DNA of 43,512 nucleotides from Burkholderiaceae bacterium (GTDB lineage: Bacteria > Pseudomonadota > Gammaproteobacteria > Burkholderiales > Burkholderiaceae_C), in contig JAFALA010000105.1 of NCBI GenBank assembly GCA_019234815.1, positions 1 through 43,512 on the forward strand, read 5' to 3'. The position numbers and the translations under genes were made by a program. The first letter of the stretch is position 1. Each line of letters begins with the position of its first letter. The notes under the pieces were generated by a model. That model saw only the letters and a program-made list of their open reading frames with translations. It was not told where the DNA came from and searched no databases. Shown piece after piece: positions 1 through 8,994 of the stretch.

Positions 1-2003
1 GTCGCCAGGTAGAACTGGCTGCCACGGTTGTCCAATTCGCCGGTGCGGCGCGACGGCGATTTGTCGTTGTCGAGCAGCTTGCCGGTGGCTTCATCCAGCG
101 TCTTGGCCAGGATCTTGGCCTTGTCGTTGCCGGTCTTGATGCCCAGCTCTTCCAGCGACACCGCCAGGGCGAGGAATTCGCCGAGCGAATCCCAACGCAG
201 GTGGTTTTCTTCCAGCAACTGCTGCACGTGTTTCGGGGCCGAACCGCCGGCACCGGTTTCGTACATGCCGCCGCCGGCCATCAGCGGTACGATAGACAGC
301 ATCTTGGCCGAGGTGCCCAGTTCCATGATCGGGAACAGGTCGGTCAGGTAGTCGCGCAGGATGTTGCCGGTGGCGCTGATGGTGTCCAGGCCGCGGATCA
401 CGCGCTCCAGCGTGTAGCGCATCGCGCGCACCTGGCTCATGATCTGGATGTCCAGGCCGCTGGTGTCGTGCTCGTGCAGGTACATCTTGACCTTGGTGAT
501 CAACTGCGCTTCGTGCGGACGGTAGGCGTCGAGCCAGAACACGACCGGCATGCCGGAGTTGCGGGCGCGGTTGACGGCCAGCTTGACCCAGTCGCGGATG
601 GCGGCGTCCTTGACCTGGCACATGCGCCAGATGTCGCCCTGCTCGACGTTCTGGCTCATCAGCACCTCGCCGGTGGCCAGGTCGGTGATGTTGGCGACGC
701 CATCTTCGGGGATTTCGAAGGTCTTGTCGTGCGAGCCGTATTCCTCGGCCTGCTGGGCCATCAGGCCGACGTTGGGCACGGTGCCCATGGTCTTGGGGTC
801 GAAGGCGCCATGCCACTTGCAGAAGTTGATCATCTCCTGGTAGATGCGGGCAAAGGTCGACTCGGGCATCACGGCCTTGACGTCCTTCAGGCGGCCGTCG
901 GCGCCCCACATCTTGCCGCCGTTGCGGATCATCGCGGGCATGGAGGCGTCGACGATGATGTCGTTGGGCGAGTGGAAGTTGGTGATGCCCTTGGCGGAAT
1001 CCACCATGGCCAGTTCGGGGCGGTGCTCGTGGCAGGCGTGCAGGTCGCGCTTGATCTCGTCCTGCGTGCTTTGCGGCAGGGTGGCGATCTTGTTGTAGAG
1101 GTCGACCATGCCGTTGTTGACGTTGATGCCCAGTTCATCGAACAGCTTGCCGTGCTTCTCGAAGGCGTCGCGGTAGAAGATCTTGACGCAGTGGCCGAAC
1201 ACGATGGGGTGCGAGACCTTCATCATCGTCGCCTTGACGTGCAGCGAGAACATCACGCCGGTCTTGTGCGCGTCCTCGATCTCGCGCTCGTAGAAGTCCA
1301 GCAGGGCCTTCTTGCTCATGAACATGGAGTCGATGACTTCACGGTCGAGCAGCGCGACCTTGGGCTTCAGGACGATGGTTTTGCCGCTCTTGGTGATGAG
1401 CTCCATCTTGACGTCGCGGGCGCGGTCCAGCGTCATGGACTTTTCGCCGTGGTAGAAGTCGCCGCTGTGCATGTGCGAGACATGCGAGCGCGAGGCCTGG
1501 CTCCATTCGGCCATGCTGTGCGGGTTCTTGCGGGCGTATTCCTTGACGGCCTTGGGCGCGCGGCGGTCGGAGTTGCCTTCGCGCAGCACCGGGTTCACGG
1601 CGCTGCCGGTGCATTTGTTGTAGCGGGCGCGGATGTCCTTTTCCTCGTCCGTGGTCGGATTCTCGGGATAGTCGGGAATCTTGTAGCCCTTGTCCTGCAG
1701 CTCCTTGATGGCAGCCTTGAGCTGGGCCACCGAGGCGCTGATGTTGGGCAGCTTGATGATGTTGGCGTCGGGCTGCAGCGTCAGCTTGCCGAGTTCGCCG
1801 AGGTTGTCGGGCACGCGCTGCGCTTCGCTCAGGTACTCGGGGAACTGGCCGAGGATGCGGCCCGCCACCGAAATGTCGCTGGTCTGGATCTGGATGCCGG
1901 CAGGCGCGGCAAAGGCCCGGATGATCGGCAGGAAGGCGCTGGTCGCCAGCAGCGGGGCTTCGTCCGTCAGGGTGTAGATGATGGTGGGTTGTTGGGCGCT
2001 CAT
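1..2003 (-). CDS. icd: NADP-dependent isocitrate dehydrogenase, monomeric type (partial, 3' end outside window)
   Basis: Translating the minus strand from the ATG at 2003 gives [17 protein letters not shown] and then an open frame of 667 codons to the window edge. The product reads as the monomeric (about 740-residue) isocitrate dehydrogenase family: the early segments [34 protein letters not shown] and [20 protein letters not shown] are typical of it. The enzyme oxidatively decarboxylates isocitrate to 2-oxoglutarate with NADP+ in the cytosolic TCA cycle. Roughly 75 C-terminal residues and the stop lie left of position 1. The upstream neighbour (diguanylate cyclase, same strand) ends 204 bases earlier, so icd probably has its own promoter in 2004-2207, although I found no convincing -35/-10 pair there. 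Family assignment is from sequence recognition and is secure; the start is the obvious one. Confidence 0.95.
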   Translation of the reverse strand, partial: MSAQQPTIIYTLTDEAPLLATSAFLPIIRAFAAPAGIQIQTSDISVAGRILGQFPEYLSEAQRVPDNLGELGKLTLQPDANIIKLPNISASVAQLKAAIKELQDKGYKIPDYPENPTTDEEKDIRARYNKCTGSAVNPVLREGNSDRRAPKAVKEYARKNPHSMAEWSQASRSHVSHMHSGDFYHGEKSMTLDRARDVKMELITKSGKTIVLKPKVALLDREVIDSMFMSKKALLDFYEREIEDAHKTGVMFSLHVKATMMKVSHPIVFGHCVKIFYRDAFEKHGKLFDELGINVNNGMVDLYNKIATLPQSTQDEIKRDLHACHEHRPELAMVDSAKGITNFHSPNDIIVDASMPAMIRNGGKMWGADGRLKDVKAVMPESTFARIYQEMINFCKWHGAFDPKTMGTVPNVGLMAQQAEEYGSHDKTFEIPEDGVANITDLATGEVLMSQNVEQGDIWRMCQVKDAAIRDWVKLAVNRARNSGMPVVFWLDAYRPHEAQLITKVKMYLHEHDTSGLDIQIMSQVRAMRYTLERVIRGLDTISATGNILRDYLTDLFPIMELGTSAKMLSIVPLMAGGGMYETGAGGSAPKHVQQLLEENHLRWDSLGEFLALAVSLEELGIKTGNDKAKILAKTLDEATGKLLDNDKSPSRRTGELDNRGSQFYLA

Positions 2004-2207
2004 CGCTGATCTCTCATAAGGTATGGAAACGGCCCAAGGCCTGTGCGACCCTGGCGGCTGGAGTGGCGTGATTTTGCTCCCGAGGCGCGTGTTTCAGGTG
2101 TGTGAAATGCAATGCAATCTCACAATATGGAAATTTGCACCAGAACTTGGAAATTTTTTTTCCGGCCGCCTGGGCAAGGCTGAAGTAAGTCTGGCAAGCC
2201 TGGGTGT

Positions 2208-3227
2208 TCAAGCCATCGTCACCCGATCGCGGCCGGCGCGCTTGGATGCATACATGGCCGCATCGGCCCGTGCAATCAGGGTCGCCTCGTCATCGCCGTC
2301 GACGTGGGCCGCGATGCCGCCCGAGACCGTGACGGCCAGCAGCACGTCCTGGCTGTCGCGGCGGCGGAATTTCATGCCCTTGGCGCGCGACCGGATCGTT
2401 TCCGCCAAGGCGTTGGCATCGTGCATCGTGGTGTTGGGCAGCACCACGGCAAATTCCTCGCCGCCGTAGCGCGCCACGCTGTGCAAGGGGGTGGTCACGC
2501 TGCGCCGCAACACCTCGCTCAAGCCCTGGATCACCTTGTCGCCGATCAGGTGGCCATGCGTGTCGTTGACCTGCTTGAAATGATCGATGTCCAGGATGAG
2601 CAAACAGTGGCTGCTGCCTTCGCTGGGCGGCTCGGCGAGCATGGCGCGCAGGCCTTCATCGAACCCCTTGCGGTTGAGCAGGCCGGTGAGCGGATCGAGG
2701 GTCATTTCCCGGCGGGTGCGGGCGAGGTCGTCGCGCAGCCGGTCGATTTCTTCCTGCCCCGCCATCACCCGTCCTTGCAGCGCGGCGACCGATTGCTTCA
2801 TCTCCGCCGTGCCTTCCAGCAGGCGCAGCACCTGGCTTCCCAGCAAGTCCGATGGCTCCCTCGCCAGGGCCTGGGTGAGTTCGGTGAGTTGCGCACCGAA
2901 ATTGCCGGCTTGCGTTCCGGTGTGCGAGGCCGATTCGGAAATGCCGTGCATCACGCGCTGCATTTCCTGGCCAATTTGCATCATGCGGTCGGCGTCGGTG
3001 GGTGCAATATGCGATTGATATAGGTCCAGCACCGCACCGTCGCCCAGTTTGGGGAACTCTTTCAGGCGGAGGTCCAGGTCATTCGAGAGCTTGATATTGA
3101 TGCCTGCCACATATTCATACCAGACTGTGAAGGTGACCGGATTGAATGCGGCGTCATGCTGCCCCATCTTTCCCAATGCCAGTCGCAGCAATTCGGCGCT
3201 GCGCGCCTTGCTTTCGGTATACCGCAT
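2208..3227 (-). CDS. Diguanylate cyclase (GGDEF domain, GGEEF active site)
   Basis: A 339-residue cytosolic protein. The N-terminal about 170 residues are helical, with no recognised sensor domain and no membrane segment, followed by a coiled coil (about 140-175). A complete GGDEF domain follows, with DPLTGLLNRKGF, the metal-binding LDIDHFKQVND and the active-site GGEEF at 255-259, so it should make c-di-GMP from two GTP. The inhibitory I-site RxxD, expected just upstream of the active loop, is replaced by TPLH, so product inhibition through that site is probably absent. I chose the ATG at 3227 because GAGGTGG lies five bases upstream; a GTG at 3248 in the same frame has a weaker site. It is divergent from the hybrid kinase at 3543, with about 315 relatively AT-rich bases between the two start codons. 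The input signal is unknown. Confidence 0.93.
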   Translation of the reverse strand: MRYTESKARSAELLRLALGKMGQHDAAFNPVTFTVWYEYVAGINIKLSNDLDLRLKEFPKLGDGAVLDLYQSHIAPTDADRMMQIGQEMQRVMHGISESASHTGTQAGNFGAQLTELTQALAREPSDLLGSQVLRLLEGTAEMKQSVAALQGRVMAGQEEIDRLRDDLARTRREMTLDPLTGLLNRKGFDEGLRAMLAEPPSEGSSHCLLILDIDHFKQVNDTHGHLIGDKVIQGLSEVLRRSVTTPLHSVARYGGEEFAVVLPNTTMHDANALAETIRSRAKGMKFRRRDSQDVLLAVTVSGGIAAHVDGDDEATLIARADAAMYASKRAGRDRVTMA

Positions 3228-3542
3228 GAATGCCACCTCGGACGTCACTTGCCTTGAATATGTCTATAGGAATATCAGGCCATGTTTATTTGACTATTTC
3301 AGATTGAATAAATGGATGTGCCAGATGTGCCAAAACTGCCACGCATTGAATTGCAAGGTGGTGAAAGTGAATAGCCGGGTAAGTCCCTAGGGTGGCGGCG
3401 CCGGCCAATTTATTTCATCAACTGATATGACGGTTGTTGGTATTGGCGCTAATAATGATTGCCGCCGGAGTTTTGATGGGCTGGCCAGGGCGCCAGCCGG
3501 TTCCATGGCCTCTTTTGCTTCCGTCCGATGGAGTGGCACGCG

Positions 3543-6500
3543 ATGAAGTTGACCATTGTCCAGCGCATGGCGCTACTGACCGGGGTGGCCTTGGTGGGCG
3601 TGCTGTCCATGGCCATGCTGGGGCAGTATCAGATGGGGCGCTCCTTTCATGAAGCCAATCTGACCAATGTGAACGTCATTCCCAGCCTGACCCTGCTGGG
3701 CGACATGCGCAAATCGTTCCTGTTGGCGCGCATCACGCTGGCTCGCCGCGTGCTGGAGGAGAAGGATTCGCAGCAGGCTTTTGGATTGGAGGCCAGGCTG
3801 CAGAATTTGCGCAAGGACGTCGAAATCGCGTTCGAGCACTACAGCACCGACGGGTGCCAGGGCGCGAGCTGTTTTGTCGACGAGCAGGACCGGTATCTGT
3901 GGAGGAAAGAGCGCGAGCAGTGGCTGCGGCTGAGCGAGCGCATGGATGAAGTTTTGAAGCTTGTGCATTCCAGTGAGCGCAATCGCGCCGCAGCCACGCA
4001 AATGCTGAACGACCTGGAAGACGGCAACAACCAGTTGCTGGCGGCCATCAGCAACCACTTCGACTACAACGTCGACCTGGGCAACAAGGTCTTGCAGTCG
4101 GCGTCCGAATTCAAGGTGCAGGCGCTGTATTTGCAACTGGGTATCGGGCTGACCATGCTGCTGCTCATCGGCGGCATCGGTTTCGTGACGGCGCGCACGC
4201 TGATGCGCCAGCTCGGCGGCGAGCCGGATGACGCGGCCGACATCGCCCAAGGCCTGGCCGCCGGCGATTTGTCGCACCGGCCCAATCTGCGGGCGGGCGA
4301 CCAGAAAAGTCTGATGGCGCGCATCCAGTTCATATTCGACATGCTGGAACGCCTGGCTTCGCGCGCCGACGCGGTGGGACAGGGCAATCTTGACGACGAG
4401 GTGGTGCCCGCGTCGTCGAAGGACAGGCTGGGGTTGGCCATCAACAACATGGTTCGTGCGCTGCGCCAGGGGCGCGACGAAGATCTTCGCCGCAACTGGA
4501 TGAAAGACGGCCTGCGGGATTTGTCGACCCGGCTGTCGGGCGATCTGGGTGGCCAGGCGCTGGCCGACGCGGCGATCGAGTGCGTGGGCCGCTACCTGGA
4601 GGCCGGGCGCGGCGTCCTATACAACTATTCGGCGCCCGCGCAGAGTCTTGATTTGATGGGCAGCTACATGTACACCGAGCGCCTCCAGGTTGGCGCGCAC
4701 TTTGCCCTGGGCGAAGGGGCGGTGGGCCAGGTGGCGCGCGAGCGCAAGCCTATCGTGCTGACCTTGGCGAGCGACGACACGCCGCTGATCGTGACCGGCA
4801 CGGCCTGCGCCGCGCCGCGCATGACCTACACCTACCCCTTGCTGCATGAGCGGGAGCTGGTCGGCGTGCTCGAGCTGGCCAGCCTGAAGCGTTTCGACGC
4901 CACCGAACTCGAGTATCTGGACGCTGCGGTCGAGATGATCGCCGCCACGCTGTACGTGGCGGAGCAGCGCGCCAGCATTCGCCGCATGCTGACCGCGGCA
5001 GAAGCCTCGGAGGCGCAGATGCGCGAGCAAAGCCAGCGCATCCAGGAGGCCAACGAGCGCCTCGAAAAGCAGCAGCAATTGCTGCAACAGCAGACCGAGG
5101 AATTGCAGCTGTCCAATGCGCAGATGGAAGAACAGCAGCAGCAGTTGCAGCAGCAGACCGAGGAGCTGATGCAAAGCAACGCGCAGATGGAGGCGGCGCA
5201 GAGGCAGCTGCGCCAGCAGAATGTGGCGCTCGAAGCCTCGCGCAAGCAGCTCGATCAGCGTGCCCGCGAACTCGACCAGGTGGGCCGCTACAAGTCGGAA
5301 TTCCTCGCCAACATGTCGCATGAGCTGCGCACGCCGCTGAATTCCATCATCGTCCTGTCCAAGATGATGGGTGCCAGCAGCGACGGACAGGTCAACGGCG
5401 AGGCGCTCAAATGGGCCGGCGTGATCCATCGCTCGGGGCAGGACCTGCTGCACCTGATCAACGACGTGCTGGACCTCTCCAAGGTCGAGGCCGGCCGCAT
5501 GGACCTGGTCATCGAAACAGTGCGCAGCGATGAACTGTGCGGAGAACTGCAGGGCCTGTTCGAGCCCTTGGCTGCCGAGAGCGGCGTGGCGCTGGTCGTC
5601 GACGATCAATTGAAAGACGCGTTCCAGACGGATGAAGCCAAGCTGTCGCAGATCCTGCGCAATCTGTTGACCAATGCCTTCAAGTTCTGCAAGCAGGGCA
5701 GCGTGACGCTCAGCCTGCGCCGCGGGGCGGATTCGCGCCGGCCGCTGCGCTTTTGCGTGCGCGATACCGGCATTGGCATTCCGAAGGACAAGCTGGGCCT
5801 GATTTTCGAAGCCTTCAAGCAGGCGGACGGCTCGACCTCGCGCGAGTACGGCGGCACCGGTCTGGGGCTGACCATCAGCCAGCGCTTTGCCGAACTGCTG
5901 GGCGGCACCATCGAAGTCCATAGCGAGGAAGGCCGGGGCAGCGAGTTTTGCGTGCTGCTGCCCGAGCGTCTGGAGGAGGTCTATGCCCGATCGGGCCAGG
6001 CCGTTGCCGCGGCGGCGCGCGAGTCCATGCAAGTGGACGAGCGGGACAGCTTGAGCGAAGGCGATCTCAGCATCTTGCTGATCGACGACGACACGGCCTT
6101 TGGCCAGGCCCTGTTGGCCCTGAATCGGGGCCTGGGCTACAAGACCCTGCTGGCGGCCACCGGCGCGCAAGGTATCCAGATGGCGCGGCGCTACCGGCCG
6201 CGCGGCATCCTGCTGGACTTGGGCCTGCCCGACATGGACGGCAGCCGCGTGCTGCACGAATTGAAGTCGGACCGTGAGCTGGCCTCCATCCCCGTGTACA
6301 TCGTGTCGGCGCGCGACCGCGACGAGACCATGCTGCGGCAGGGCGCCGTGGGCTTTCTGCAAAAACCGGCCGAACCCCAGCGCCTGGCGGAAATCCAGGC
6401 TGAATTGCTGGCCCTGGTGGACACCGCGGATGGCGCACGGCTGCTGGTGCTCGAGAACGGCGGCATCACGGCGCAGAGCCTGCAAGACCTGCTGGGAGGT

Positions 6501-7250
6501 CGCGCGATGCGGGTCGAGGCCGCGACGGACGGCGCGGCGCTCGGCGAGCTGTTCCGCGCCAGCCAGCGGGCCCAGGATCCCTATCGGCTGGTGGTGCTGG
6601 ACGTGTCGCCCCTGCCTGGCGAAGGCGTCAGTCAGGCACTGGCATGGGCGCGCAGCCTGCGGGCGCTGGCCGCCGATCTGCCCCTGGTGTTCCATTGCCG
6701 GCAGCCGCTCCCGCCGGACGAGGAGGCGCCGTTGCGGCAGCTGTCGTCGTGCCTCATCATGGCGTCGCAGCAGGCCGCACCGCGCCTGCTGGCCAACGTG
6801 GAGCGCTTTTTGCGCGAGGTGCCGCGCGAAGCCTTGGGCCTGAAGTCCACGGCGCATGCGACCCTCGACGGCAAGGCCTTGTCGGATCACCATGTGCTGG
6901 TGGTGGACGATGATCCTCGCAACATCTTCGTGATGACGGCGGCACTGGAGCGGCAGGGCGCCAGGGTCAGCACCGCCATCAACGGCAAGCGCGCGCTGGA
7001 GTTCCTGGCCAAGGAGACGGTCGACGTGATCCTGATGGACGTGATGATGCCCGAGATGGACGGCTTCGAAGCCATGACCCACATCCGCGCCGACGCCCGC
7101 ATTGCGCAGACGCCCGTCATCGTCATCAGCGCCAAGGCCGCCGCCGCGGACCGTGCCAAGGCCATGCGCATGGGTGCCAACGACTATCTCAGCAAGCCCA
7201 TCGACTACGACATGCTGGTGGCGATGGTGCGGCGCTGGTGCAAGGGCTGA
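3543..7250 (+). CDS. Hybrid sensor histidine kinase: 4HB-like sensor, HAMP, GAF, coiled coil, HisKA, HATPase, three receiver modules
   Basis: A 1235-residue membrane kinase. A transmembrane helix (about 8-27), an extracytoplasmic helical region (28-195), a second helix (about 197-218) and HAMP-like segments (219-310) precede a GAF-like domain (about 330-475). A Gln-rich coiled coil (486-580) contains a 21-residue unit, QQQTEEL..SNAQME, repeated in tandem. HisKA follows with MSHELRTPLNSI (phospho-His 593) and then an HATPase domain with DTGIGIP and GGTGLGL. At the C-terminus are a canonical receiver (LLIDDD, LDLGLPDMDG), a degenerate receiver-like segment (from about base 6438), and a second canonical receiver (VLVVDDD, LMDVMMPEMDG, SKP). 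I chose ATG 3543 over an in-frame ATG at 3528 because GGAG sits nine bases upstream. It heads a unit with the CheBR fusion and a second kinase. Likely a phosphorelay hub; its stimulus and target are unknown. Confidence 0.93.
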   Translation: MKLTIVQRMALLTGVALVGVLSMAMLGQYQMGRSFHEANLTNVNVIPSLTLLGDMRKSFLLARITLARRVLEEKDSQQAFGLEARLQNLRKDVEIAFEHYSTDGCQGASCFVDEQDRYLWRKEREQWLRLSERMDEVLKLVHSSERNRAAATQMLNDLEDGNNQLLAAISNHFDYNVDLGNKVLQSASEFKVQALYLQLGIGLTMLLLIGGIGFVTARTLMRQLGGEPDDAADIAQGLAAGDLSHRPNLRAGDQKSLMARIQFIFDMLERLASRADAVGQGNLDDEVVPASSKDRLGLAINNMVRALRQGRDEDLRRNWMKDGLRDLSTRLSGDLGGQALADAAIECVGRYLEAGRGVLYNYSAPAQSLDLMGSYMYTERLQVGAHFALGEGAVGQVARERKPIVLTLASDDTPLIVTGTACAAPRMTYTYPLLHERELVGVLELASLKRFDATELEYLDAAVEMIAATLYVAEQRASIRRMLTAAEASEAQMREQSQRIQEANERLEKQQQLLQQQTEELQLSNAQMEEQQQQLQQQTEELMQSNAQMEAAQRQLRQQNVALEASRKQLDQRARELDQVGRYKSEFLANMSHELRTPLNSIIVLSKMMGASSDGQVNGEALKWAGVIHRSGQDLLHLINDVLDLSKVEAGRMDLVIETVRSDELCGELQGLFEPLAAESGVALVVDDQLKDAFQTDEAKLSQILRNLLTNAFKFCKQGSVTLSLRRGADSRRPLRFCVRDTGIGIPKDKLGLIFEAFKQADGSTSREYGGTGLGLTISQRFAELLGGTIEVHSEEGRGSEFCVLLPERLEEVYARSGQAVAAAARESMQVDERDSLSEGDLSILLIDDDTAFGQALLALNRGLGYKTLLAATGAQGIQMARRYRPRGILLDLGLPDMDGSRVLHELKSDRELASIPVYIVSARDRDETMLRQGAVGFLQKPAEPQRLAEIQAELLALVDTADGARLLVLENGGITAQSLQDLLGGRAMRVEAATDGAALGELFRASQRAQDPYRLVVLDVSPLPGEGVSQALAWARSLRALAADLPLVFHCRQPLPPDEEAPLRQLSSCLIMASQQAAPRLLANVERFLREVPREALGLKSTAHATLDGKALSDHHVLVVDDDPRNIFVMTAALERQGARVSTAINGKRALEFLAKETVDVILMDVMMPEMDGFEAMTHIRADARIAQTPVIVISAKAAAADRAKAMRMGANDYLSKPIDYDMLVAMVRRWCKG

Positions 7251-7272
7251 GCGGCGCGGGGACCGGACGATC

Positions 7273-8994
7273 ATGAGCATTTCGGTTCAGGAGCGCGCGG
7301 GGGGCTTGCACGTTGCCGTGCTGGGCCGGCGTCTGGCACCGGAGGACGCCGACCGTCTGCTGGCGCTGCTGGCCGAGCCGTCTCCTGTGGAGCTGAATTT
7401 CTACGACCTGGAAGCGCTGCCGGGCGACATCGTCGAGGCCCTGGCCGACCGGCTCGACAAGCTCGCGGCAGGCTTGAGCATCAAGGCCTACCATGCGCCG
7501 CTCGCGCACCAGTTGATGCGGCTGGACATGCCGGTGCTGCGTGTCGATCCGGCGCCGCCCGTGGCCGAGGTGCTGCCGCAGGCCTGCCGGGCCGTGGCCC
7601 TGGCCGGCTCGGCGCAAAGCCTGGACAAGATCTGCTACACCGTGTCGAGGCTGCCGGTGGTCCAGGTCGCCGTGTTTGTCCTGCAGCATGTGCAGGAAAA
7701 CCAGCTCAACCAACTCGACAAGCTGCTGCGGACCCGCACCGACTACCGGGTGGTGATGCCGCAGCATTTGATGGCCGTCGAACCGGGCACGCTGTATGTG
7801 GCGCCGCCCGGCCACCACATGAAGGTGGCGCACGGCCTGGTGTACCTGACGCGCGACGCTAAGCGGCAATGGTCCCGCCCCTCGATCGACGCCTTGTTTG
7901 AATCGCTGGCGGCCGAATATGGCGCGCAGGTCATGGCCATGCTGTTCTGCGGGCTGGGCAGCGACGGCGTGGAGGGCTGTGCCGCCTTGAAGAAGGCGGG
8001 CGCCTTGGTGCTGGTGGAGGACGGCGACGAGTGCGGCATCGCGCGCGCCATGCCGGACGCCGTGCGATACGCCGGGCACAGCCACCTGGTGCTCAAGCGC
8101 TCGGGGCTGGCGAGCGTGGCGGCTTGCGTGCTGCAAGGCGATCCGCATACCTTCAGTGGCGAGGGCGCGCATGACAATGCCCTGCTGGACCTGTTCCTCG
8201 AAGCGCTGTTCGATCAATACAGCTACGACTTGAGAAGTTATCAGCGCGACAGCCTGATGCGCCGCGTCAAGCAGACCCTGCTCAGGCTGGGGTGGCGCTC
8301 GCTCGCCCAATTCGTGGCCGCCGTGCTGTCCGATCCGCGGCAATTTGAACTGATGTGCATCGAATTGCCGGTGGGCGTGAGCAGCTTCTTCCGCCATCCC
8401 GAGCAATGGCAGGAGCTGCGTGAAACGGTGCTGCCGAGCTTGAACAGCTTTCCCCTGATCAAGCTGTGGTGCGCCGGTTGTTCCACCGGCGAGGAGGCCT
8501 ATTCGCTGGCCTGGTTGATGGACGAGTTCCAGCTGCTGGATCGCTGCCACCTGTTCGCCACCGACATCAATCCCCACGCCCTGGATCAGGCCCGCACGGG
8601 GCTGTTCCCCCGGACGATCTGGGCGCAAAGCCAGGAACAGTACCGGCAAGGCGGCGGCGCGCAGGCGCTGGAAGACCGCCTCGCACCGGGATCCAGGTTT
8701 CTCCGCGCCAGCGAACGCCTGCGCCAGGCGATTCTTTTTTACCGCCATTCGCTGCTGGAGAGCGGCAGCTTCAATGAATTCCAGCTGATCATTTGTCGCA
8801 ACGTCATGATCTACTTCGATGCCAACCTGCAGCGCGAGGTCTTGCATCGATTCGCACGTTCCCTGCACGAAGACGGCTTTCTCGTGCTGGGTCCGCAGGA
8901 CGGGCTGGCCGCCATGGCCCTCGAAGCGGGTTTTGTCGCGTGCCGGCCTGGCGGCCATATTTACCGTCGTGTGGAGCGTATTGCCCATGTCTAA
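7273..8994 (+). CDS. CheB-CheR fusion protein (methylesterase-like plus methyltransferase) without receiver domain
   Basis: A 573-residue cytosolic protein. Residues 1-100 have a beta-alpha pattern that could be a STAS-like domain (inference). Residues about 105-290 are CheB-methylesterase-like: Ser113 (AGSAQS in place of the usual GTSTGG), His139 (LQHV) and Asp231 (GLGSDG) match the catalytic triad, but the glycine-rich turn is degraded. Residues about 300-570 are a CheR-type SAM methyltransferase with SFFRHPEQW, AGCSTGEEAYS, ATDIN and CRNVMIYFD. No receiver domain precedes the CheB part, unlike classical CheB. The ATG at 7273 lies 22 bases after the hybrid kinase stop and is preferred over in-frame upstream starts that overlap the kinase. 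Its stop overlaps the next gene by eight bases. Known CheB/CheR fusions pair with kinases in non-chemotaxis signalling; that role is inferred here. Confidence 0.9.
   Translation: MSISVQERAGGLHVAVLGRRLAPEDADRLLALLAEPSPVELNFYDLEALPGDIVEALADRLDKLAAGLSIKAYHAPLAHQLMRLDMPVLRVDPAPPVAEVLPQACRAVALAGSAQSLDKICYTVSRLPVVQVAVFVLQHVQENQLNQLDKLLRTRTDYRVVMPQHLMAVEPGTLYVAPPGHHMKVAHGLVYLTRDAKRQWSRPSIDALFESLAAEYGAQVMAMLFCGLGSDGVEGCAALKKAGALVLVEDGDECGIARAMPDAVRYAGHSHLVLKRSGLASVAACVLQGDPHTFSGEGAHDNALLDLFLEALFDQYSYDLRSYQRDSLMRRVKQTLLRLGWRSLAQFVAAVLSDPRQFELMCIELPVGVSSFFRHPEQWQELRETVLPSLNSFPLIKLWCAGCSTGEEAYSLAWLMDEFQLLDRCHLFATDINPHALDQARTGLFPRTIWAQSQEQYRQGGGAQALEDRLAPGSRFLRASERLRQAILFYRHSLLESGSFNEFQLIICRNVMIYFDANLQREVLHRFARSLHEDGFLVLGPQDGLAAMALEAGFVACRPGGHIYRRVERIAHV

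Noticed and set aside
201-2009. 602-codon open frame opposite icd
   Set aside because: The minus strand reads as monomeric isocitrate dehydrogenase throughout; the plus-strand product has no recognisable feature.
2154-2161. T-run considered as an intrinsic terminator near icd
   Set aside because: No stem precedes it on the plus strand, and no plus-strand gene ends there; for the minus-strand genes it is an A-run.
3534-3553. TGGCAC ... TTGAC resembling a sigma54 promoter
   Set aside because: The spacing is wrong and it overlaps the start codon of the hybrid kinase.
7102-7272. Upstream in-frame extension of the CheB-CheR gene
   Set aside because: The added residues are Arg/Pro-rich and overlap the kinase gene; the ATG at 7273 directly follows the kinase stop.
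4617-7280. 887-codon open frame on the minus strand opposite the hybrid kinase
   Set aside because: It is antisense to a gene with clear kinase and receiver motifs, and its own translation (His/Gln/Arg-rich, no motifs) is typical of third-position GC bias.
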